Shown here one piece after another: positions 59,694 through 64,000 of a DNA stretch of 64,000 nt; within the stretch, counting starts at the first letter, position 1, and the number at the start of each line of letters is the position of its first letter. The position numbers and the translations under genes were made by a program. Under the pieces are notes generated by a model. It was not told the DNA's origin. It saw only the letters and a program-made list of their open reading frames with translations, and did not search any database. The DNA is taken from positions 124,001 to 188,000 of the forward strand of contig NZ_CP072453.1 of NCBI RefSeq assembly GCF_019343475.1. Reading direction: 5' to 3'. Source of the stretch: Providencia sp. R33 (lineage in GTDB: Bacteria > Pseudomonadota > Gammaproteobacteria > Enterobacterales > Enterobacteriaceae).

Positions 59694-60623
59694 ATGCAAA
59701 AACGTTATCTTGATTGTTCAGCTTCAGAGATTGTAAATTTAAGCAAAAAGAGTTTGTTGGAAGCAATAAAAGCCAGTGAAGGGCGGTTACTTGTCTCTGA
59801 AACCATCGGAACTATCCAGCCTGTTTTAATGACGGTAACGAATGCAGAACTTGCAGCAAGCCAAGGTGCGGATATTTTGCTATTAAATGTTTTCGATGTT
59901 AATCAACCTATTATGCAAGGTTTGCCTCAAGGTATTGCACCCGAAGAGATTATCCGCACATTGAAACATCTTACCGGGCGCGCGATAGGCGTTAATTTAG
60001 AACCCGTCCCCGCAGGGTTTAATAACCCAACGCAAGATGCACAGTGGAAAATGTCTGAAGGACGTTTGGCGACTGTCAAAAATGCGATGAAATTAAAAGA
60101 AATGGGTGTGGATATTATTGTTCTGACAGGTAATCCGGGCAATGGTGTGACCAACCAAGAAATCAACCAAAGTTTGAAAGAATTAAAAGCGGTTGTTGGT
60201 AATGATGTGATTTTGATTACAGGAAAAATGCATGCTGCAGGTGTGTTAAATGCTTCAGCGGAGCAGCTTATCACTGAGGATGATATTCGAGCATTTATTG
60301 CCAGTGGCGCAGATATTATCCTGTTGCCTGCGCCTGGAACGGTTCCTGGCATTTCGTTGGAGTTTGTACAAAAAATGGTAAGTTATTGCCACTCTCAAGG
60401 GGTGATGACAATGACGGCAATTGGCACTTCACAAGAAGGTGCGGATGTGCAAACCATCCGTCAAATTGCGCTGATGTGCAAAATGGCAGGAACGGATTTG
60501 CACCACATTGGTGACTCTGGGTATAACGGAATCGCTTTACCTGAAAATATTTTGAACTATGGCATCGTCATTCGTGGTGTACGCCATACTTATGCGCGAA
60601 TTGCGCGCTCGATTAACCGCTAA
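59694..60623 (+). CDS. PEP-mutase-like TIM-barrel protein, unknown substrate (DUF7916-like)
   Basis: 309 residues. It opens QKRYLDCSASEIVNLSKKSL and has the barrel-type sequence ELAASQGADILLLNVFDVNQ, then GVDIIVLTGNPGNGVTN, VILITGKMHAAGVLN and ADIILLPAPGTVPG. These phosphate- and substrate-loop-like Gly runs at strand ends suggest a TIM barrel, and I associate the family with proteins annotated as PEP phosphonomutase-like. The reaction is not known. The gene stands alone between the iron operon (divergent) and rimO. Confidence 0.6.
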   Translation: MQKRYLDCSASEIVNLSKKSLLEAIKASEGRLLVSETIGTIQPVLMTVTNAELAASQGADILLLNVFDVNQPIMQGLPQGIAPEEIIRTLKHLTGRAIGVNLEPVPAGFNNPTQDAQWKMSEGRLATVKNAMKLKEMGVDIIVLTGNPGNGVTNQEINQSLKELKAVVGNDVILITGKMHAAGVLNASAEQLITEDDIRAFIASGADIILLPAPGTVPGISLEFVQKMVSYCHSQGVMTMTAIGTSQEGADVQTIRQIALMCKMAGTDLHHIGDSGYNGIALPENILNYGIVIRGVRHTYARIARSINR

Positions 60624-60634
60624 ATATCTCTTTA

Positions 60635-60672
60635 TTTTCGAGCGAATTAACGCCTGTTTTTTCGTTCGAAAA
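60635..60672 (+). terminator. Hairpin between barrel-protein gene and rimO
   Basis: TTTTCGAGCGAA pairs with TTCGTTCGAAAA (one mismatch). It has no long T-run; may be a weak terminator. Confidence 0.5.
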
Positions 60673-60761
60673 ATCATTTTTATCGACAAAAATTTATACA
60701 ATTCTCGCGATTCTTCAGGTAAAATTTCGCCCATTTTTTAAAACAATAAAAGAAGTGAGTT

Positions 60762-62096
60762 ATGTCGCAAAATACTAATCCGGTGCCAAAAATTGGCTTC
60801 GTTTCACTCGGCTGCCCAAAAAACTTGGTGGACTCAGAACGTATATTAACTGAACTCCGTACTGATGGTTATCAAGTTGTTCCAAGCTACGATGATGCTG
60901 ATTTGGTCATTGTAAACACCTGTGGTTTTATCGATAGCGCGGTACAAGAATCGTTAGAAGCGATTGGCGAGGCGTTAAATGAAAACGGTAAAGTCATTGT
61001 GACAGGATGTCTTGGCGCAAAAGAAAATCAAATTCGGGAAGTCCATCCAAAAGTTTTGGAGATAACGGGGCCGCATAGTTATGAGCAAGTGTTAAACCAT
61101 GTTCATCACTATGTTCCAAAACCAGAACATGACCCTTTCTTTAGTTTAGTGCCTGAACAAGGCGTTAAGTTAACGCCGAAACATTACGCTTATTTAAAGA
61201 TATCAGAGGGTTGTAATCATCGTTGTACCTTCTGCATTATTCCTTCGATGCGTGGTGATTTAGATAGCCGCCCAATCGGCGATGTATTGAACGAAGCGAA
61301 ACGTTTAGTCGCTTCTGGTGTGAAAGAACTCTTGGTTATCTCACAAGATACCTCTGCTTATGGTGTGGATGTTAAGCATCGCACGGGTTTTTGGGATGGG
61401 CAGCCAGTAAAAACCAGCATGGTTGGGTTATGTGAACAACTTGCTTCTATGGGGGTTTGGGTGCGTTTACATTATGTCTACCCTTATCCACACGTCGATG
61501 ATGTCATTCCGCTTATGGCAGAAGGTAAAGTTTTACCTTATTTAGACATTCCTTTGCAGCATGCAAGTCCAAAAATTTTAAAATTGATGAAACGCCCTGG
61601 TGCGGTGGAAAGAACATTAGAGCGCATTAAGCGCTGGCGTGAAATTTGCCCTGAATTAACGCTACGCTCAACCTTTATAGTGGGTTTTCCTGGTGAGACA
61701 GAAGAAGACTTCCAAATGTTGCTCGATTTCTTAACTGAAGCGAAATTGGACCGTGTCGGCTGTTTTAAATACAGTCCCGTGGAAGGTGCAAAAGCTAACG
61801 AGCTTGCAGATCAAGTTCCAGAAGACGTCAAAGAAGAACGTTATCATCGCTTTATGCAATTACAGCAACAAATTTCAACGCAGCGACTGCAAGATAAAAT
61901 TGGCCGTGAAATTCGGGTGATTATTGATGAGGTTGATGATGAGGGTGCTATTGGGCGTAGTATGGCAGATGCACCTGAAATTGATGGTATGGTGTATTTA
62001 AACGGTGAGTTTGATGTAAAAGCAGGGGATATCGTTAAAGTGCTTGTTGAGCACGCTGATGAGTATGACCTGTGGGGCACAATCGTTACTGAATAA
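60762..62096 (+). CDS. rimO: Ribosomal protein uS12 methylthiotransferase RimO
   Basis: 444 residues (E. coli 441). N-terminal MTTase domain with three cluster-binding Cys in SLGCPKNLVDSE, VNTCGFID and TGCLGAKE. The radical-SAM motif CxxxCxxC is in SEGCNHRCTFCIIPSMRG. A C-terminal TRAM domain (DEVDDEGAIGRSMADAPEID) follows. It adds a methylthio group to an Asp of ribosomal protein uS12 using SAM and Fe-S clusters. Single gene with a strong terminator behind it. Confidence 0.97.
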   Translation: MSQNTNPVPKIGFVSLGCPKNLVDSERILTELRTDGYQVVPSYDDADLVIVNTCGFIDSAVQESLEAIGEALNENGKVIVTGCLGAKENQIREVHPKVLEITGPHSYEQVLNHVHHYVPKPEHDPFFSLVPEQGVKLTPKHYAYLKISEGCNHRCTFCIIPSMRGDLDSRPIGDVLNEAKRLVASGVKELLVISQDTSAYGVDVKHRTGFWDGQPVKTSMVGLCEQLASMGVWVRLHYVYPYPHVDDVIPLMAEGKVLPYLDIPLQHASPKILKLMKRPGAVERTLERIKRWREICPELTLRSTFIVGFPGETEEDFQMLLDFLTEAKLDRVGCFKYSPVEGAKANELADQVPEDVKEERYHRFMQLQQQISTQRLQDKIGREIRVIIDEVDDEGAIGRSMADAPEIDGMVYLNGEFDVKAGDIVKVLVEHADEYDLWGTIVTE

Positions 62097-62121
62097 TAGA
62101 TAGAGATTGTTTGTATCTTTT

Positions 62122-62155
62122 AAAGCCTACTTATTGTCTAATAAGTAGGCTTTTT
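62122..62155 (+). terminator. Intrinsic terminator after rimO
   Basis: AAAGCCTACTTATT-GTCT-AATAAGTAGGCTTT with five T: a perfect 14-base-pair stem. Confidence 0.95.
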
Positions 62156-62308
62156 GGTTTCATTTTGAAATAATTCCTTGTTTTTGTGTTCAAAATTGAT
62201 GTGGATCAAGCATCAAAAATCTATCAAAGAATAACTTGATCTAGAATATAAAAATTAAATGGCAAGTTGACATAATCAGATAACTCTTATCGAAGAATAA
62301 GGATAACT

Positions 62309-62947
62309 ATGTCGGCTCATTTATTATTTACAACTACACCAACAAAAGAAAATACAGCATATTTAGATGATAATACGCTGCTACTTTCGTTAGTACGTGA
62401 CACCGTTTTATCAGGATTATCGACACTTCATGAGCTTAATGCCGATGTTTCTTTGCTGAGCACTCAAGGCGAAACATTGTGGTTAAGTCAAAAATCATCA
62501 GATGATTTTGAAATAGCCGACCTACTATTAGGCGAGATGAGCCAAAATGCTCAGGAAAGGCTTTTTGCTAGCCCCATTGAATTACATGGCAAATTTTATT
62601 ATTTAGCGCCAGTATATTCACAATTTGGTGAGTTACAGTTAATTCTGGCCTTATCAACTGCTCAGATGAATAGCAACATTTTGCTTGCGCTTCTTCAATC
62701 GTTGGGAAGAGAGGCAAGTGAAAAACTGAAATACCAATCTTATCGGCAACCTGCGTCACTTAGACCGTTTCAGGATCCAAATATGGCAGAGTTGAATATA
62801 CAGTCTGTTGAAAAAGCACTCATTATTGAGGTGGCAAAAACGTGTCGAGGTAAAATTCAACAGATGCATCAGATTTTGAACATGGGAAGAACAACGCTGT
62901 GGCGAAAATTGAAGCAATATGACATTAATATCAAAGATTATAAGTAG
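62309..62947 (+). CDS. Regulator with Fis-type helix-turn-helix, no AAA domain
   Basis: 212 residues. The N-terminal ~140 residues look like a sensor (SLVRDTVLSGLSTLHELNAD, then FYYLAPVYSQFGELQLILAL), GAF-like in feel but with no assigned ligand. The last ~45 residues are a Fis/HTH_8 domain (EVAKTCRGKIQQMHQILNMG, then RTTLWRKLKQYDINIKDYK), as at the end of sigma-54 activators such as DhaR. The sigma-54 AAA+ domain is missing, so it cannot activate sigma-54 polymerase in the usual way. A direct repressor/activator or a natural deletion product are both possible. Confidence 0.75.
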   Translation: MSAHLLFTTTPTKENTAYLDDNTLLLSLVRDTVLSGLSTLHELNADVSLLSTQGETLWLSQKSSDDFEIADLLLGEMSQNAQERLFASPIELHGKFYYLAPVYSQFGELQLILALSTAQMNSNILLALLQSLGREASEKLKYQSYRQPASLRPFQDPNMAELNIQSVEKALIIEVAKTCRGKIQQMHQILNMGRTTLWRKLKQYDINIKDYK

Positions 62948-62979
62948 CAAAACTCGGCATTTTTTGACGAGATAAGTGC

Positions 62980-63040
62980 AAAAAAAAACGCTTCAGCCTA
63001 TTTTTAGGCAGTGATACACCATTTAAAATAGTTGAAGCGT
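62980..63040 (-). ncRNA. Candidate small RNA or orphan terminator, leftward
   Basis: On the minus strand an outer stem ACGCTTCA/TGAAGCGT encloses the inner hairpin GCCTA-AAAA-TAGGC and is followed by nine T, the classic end of a Hfq-type small RNA or a strong terminator. No protein gene on that strand ends nearby: the closest leftward gene stops at 63507, over 450 bases away. A leftward promoter would have to lie between; I cannot place it. Confidence 0.4.
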
Positions 63041-63103
63041 AAAAGGCTGACCAACATTTACAACAAATAACTGTCACAAGTGGCTATGTTAAGATAAAGA
63101 GCA

Positions 63104-63172
63104 ATGAAAAAGAGAGTACATTATCTTCCAATATTGTTTGTCAGTATGTTAATAGCAGCCTTATTTTTTTAG
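63104..63172 (+). CDS. Possible 22-residue single-pass membrane peptide
   Basis: ATG at 63104 opens a 22-codon frame (MKKRVHYLPILFVSMLIAAL and two more Phe) ending in TAG. Three N-terminal basic residues followed by ~15 hydrophobic ones form a textbook small membrane peptide of the type seen many times in enterobacteria. An AAAGAG sequence lies upstream at short spacing. Sequence alone cannot prove translation in such AT-rich DNA. It stands alone in a gene-poor gap. Confidence 0.35.
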   Translation: MKKRVHYLPILFVSMLIAALFF

Positions 63173-63506
63173 TTTAAGAAAATAGGCATCAAAATAAAGC
63201 ATAGAAGGAAAGGTTTAACAGGCGTGTAATATCAGCAATATTACTCTATTCATTACTGTCAATAAACTTTGTAATTATTACACTTGTAACCATTAATTAA
63301 CTTAAGTGCGATTTACTTGGTGATAGAGTAATTGAAACTATTCTTATTTATGAAAATAAGAGGGTGCAGGGGCGTTTATAGCATATTAATCTATATTTAT
63401 CTAAATTCTCATATGTTAATTTTTTTATAAGAAATAACTATCTGACGGTTTGAAATTAAACCATCAGATATAATAACTGCTAAATTGTGAAAACATATAA
63501 TATATA
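63173..63506. other. AT-rich gap with hairpins serving the leftward regulator
   Basis: About 330 bases without a supported gene. Two hairpins stand out at its right end: 63439-63470 (TATCTGACGGTTT paired with AAACCATCAGATA) and a perfect 22-base AT palindrome at 63493-63514 overlapping the stop of the regulator gene; either can end the leftward transcript. Confidence 0.55.
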
Positions 63507-64000
63507 TTATATGTTTTTTGAGTAGGTATTAATATATTCGTATTCTTGAATAAGTTGCGGGAGTGATTTTATACCTAATTTTGTATAGATGTTCGAGCGA
63601 TGTACTTCAACCGTTCTCGGAGATAGTGAAAGTTTTTCAGCAGTTTCTTTACTGGTATTACCTTCTAAGATCATATCCATTATTTCTCTTTCTCTGACCG
63701 ATAAACGCTCAAATTTGTCAAACAGATAGGTATATTTCTTGTGGTTCTCATGTAAATCTAGGAATTGTTCTGTGGCGCTACTGATCGCATTAAGAATTTC
63801 AATGTCTTTGAATGGAAAAGGGAAGAAGTCATAAGCACCCGACTTAAAGCTTTCTCTACAGAGGCTAACTGAGGGGTCTTCCGCAAGGACAATAAAAGGA
63901 ACAATACCAAAAGAGTTATTTATATTGGTTAATCGACTAATACGATTTTCGTTATTGTTTAAAAATAATAAAATACACTCCTTTACATTACTCTCTAAAG
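63507..64000 (-). CDS. LuxR/FixJ-type response regulator, 5' part outside window; receiver looks degenerate
   Basis: About 164 C-terminal residues are visible. The LuxR-type helix-turn-helix is intact: ERLSVREREIMDMILEGNTS, then SPRTVEVHRSNIYTKLGIKS. The visible part of the receiver aligns with FixJ-like proteins, but key positions differ: ECILLFLNNN where the phosphate-accepting Asp is expected, IVLAED where Thr/Ser is expected, and YDFFPFPF where the Lys-Pro-Phe motif is expected. It may be an aspartate-less receiver that does not use phosphorylation. The N-terminus with the acidic pair is not visible, so this needs the full gene. Confidence 0.75.
   Translation of the reverse strand, partial: LESNVKECILLFLNNNENRISRLTNINNSFGIVPFIVLAEDPSVSLCRESFKSGAYDFFPFPFKDIEILNAISSATEQFLDLHENHKKYTYLFDKFERLSVREREIMDMILEGNTSKETAEKLSLSPRTVEVHRSNIYTKLGIKSLPQLIQEYEYINTYSKNI

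Noticed and set aside
1..64000. CRISPR array, tRNA or rRNA genes, insertion sequences
   Set aside because: I looked for regular direct repeats with spacers, tRNA-like cloverleaf ends, rRNA motifs and transposase genes and saw none.

Overview
The window comes from a low-GC member of the Enterobacterales. The block surE-pcm-nlpD-rpoS, a miaE-mutS pair and the overall gene set fit the Morganellaceae, most likely Providencia; the genus is an inference, as there is no rRNA here. The first ~22.4 kb is the right part of a lambdoid siphovirus prophage carrying its tail genes. The rest is host chromosome.

Prophage (1-~22.4 kb). The tail operon runs left to right: tail tube (cut by the window edge), a proteasome-like peptidase, the G/GT tail chaperone pair with a classic A AAA AAG -1 frameshift site, tape measure, M- and L-like minor tail proteins, a C40 peptidase (K-like), a J-like central fibre and a beta-helix tailspike. 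Three cargo blocks interrupt it. Block 1 (1.8-7.8 kb) has two small exported proteins, a complete immI-like module (ORF6N antirepressor and Arc-like repressor leftward, Mnt-like repressor rightward), an OLD-type ATPase with a TOPRIM-like C-terminus, a D12-class adenine methyltransferase and a lipoprotein. Block 2 (11.0-14.4 kb) has a lipoprotein, a HicB/HicA-like toxin-antitoxin pair and a second immI module in mirror orientation. The second module closely matches phage P22: Mnt, Arc, a promoter with an Arc operator between -35 and -10, and an Mnt operator core. Block 3 (14.4-15.6 kb) has a membrane protein, a HEAGH metalloprotease-like protein and a coiled-coil peptide. Many blocks end in their own terminator, the usual moron layout. 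The prophage ends between the tailspike and surE; no integrase or att site can be identified.

Host core (22.6-29.8 kb): surE, pcm, nlpD, rpoS, then miaE and mutS on the other strand.

Host metabolic region (30-53 kb): two tandem paralogous operons for periplasmic molybdenum hydroxylases (Tat-exported Mo subunit, [2Fe-2S] subunit, tri-haem cytochrome c). Divergent to them are a MocA-like cytidylyltransferase and an XdhC-like factor that would mature the Mo cofactor. Then come a RidA/DadA/LysR set, the glutamate carrier gltS, a benzoylformate-decarboxylase-like ThDP enzyme with a Rid-family protein, an AzgA-type purine permease with adenine deaminase, and a divergent LysR regulator. Between the Rid gene and the permease lies an unusual run of five palindromes.

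Iron and end region (53-64 kb): a lipoprotein and a VWA protein of unknown role. Next is a five-gene ferrous-iron operon under a Fur box that mixes FtrABC-like and EfeOB-like parts, then a PEP-mutase-like barrel protein, rimO and a Fis-type regulator. A gene-poor stretch follows, with a candidate small RNA and a 22-residue membrane peptide, and finally part of a LuxR-type regulator whose receiver appears to lack its phosphorylation residues.
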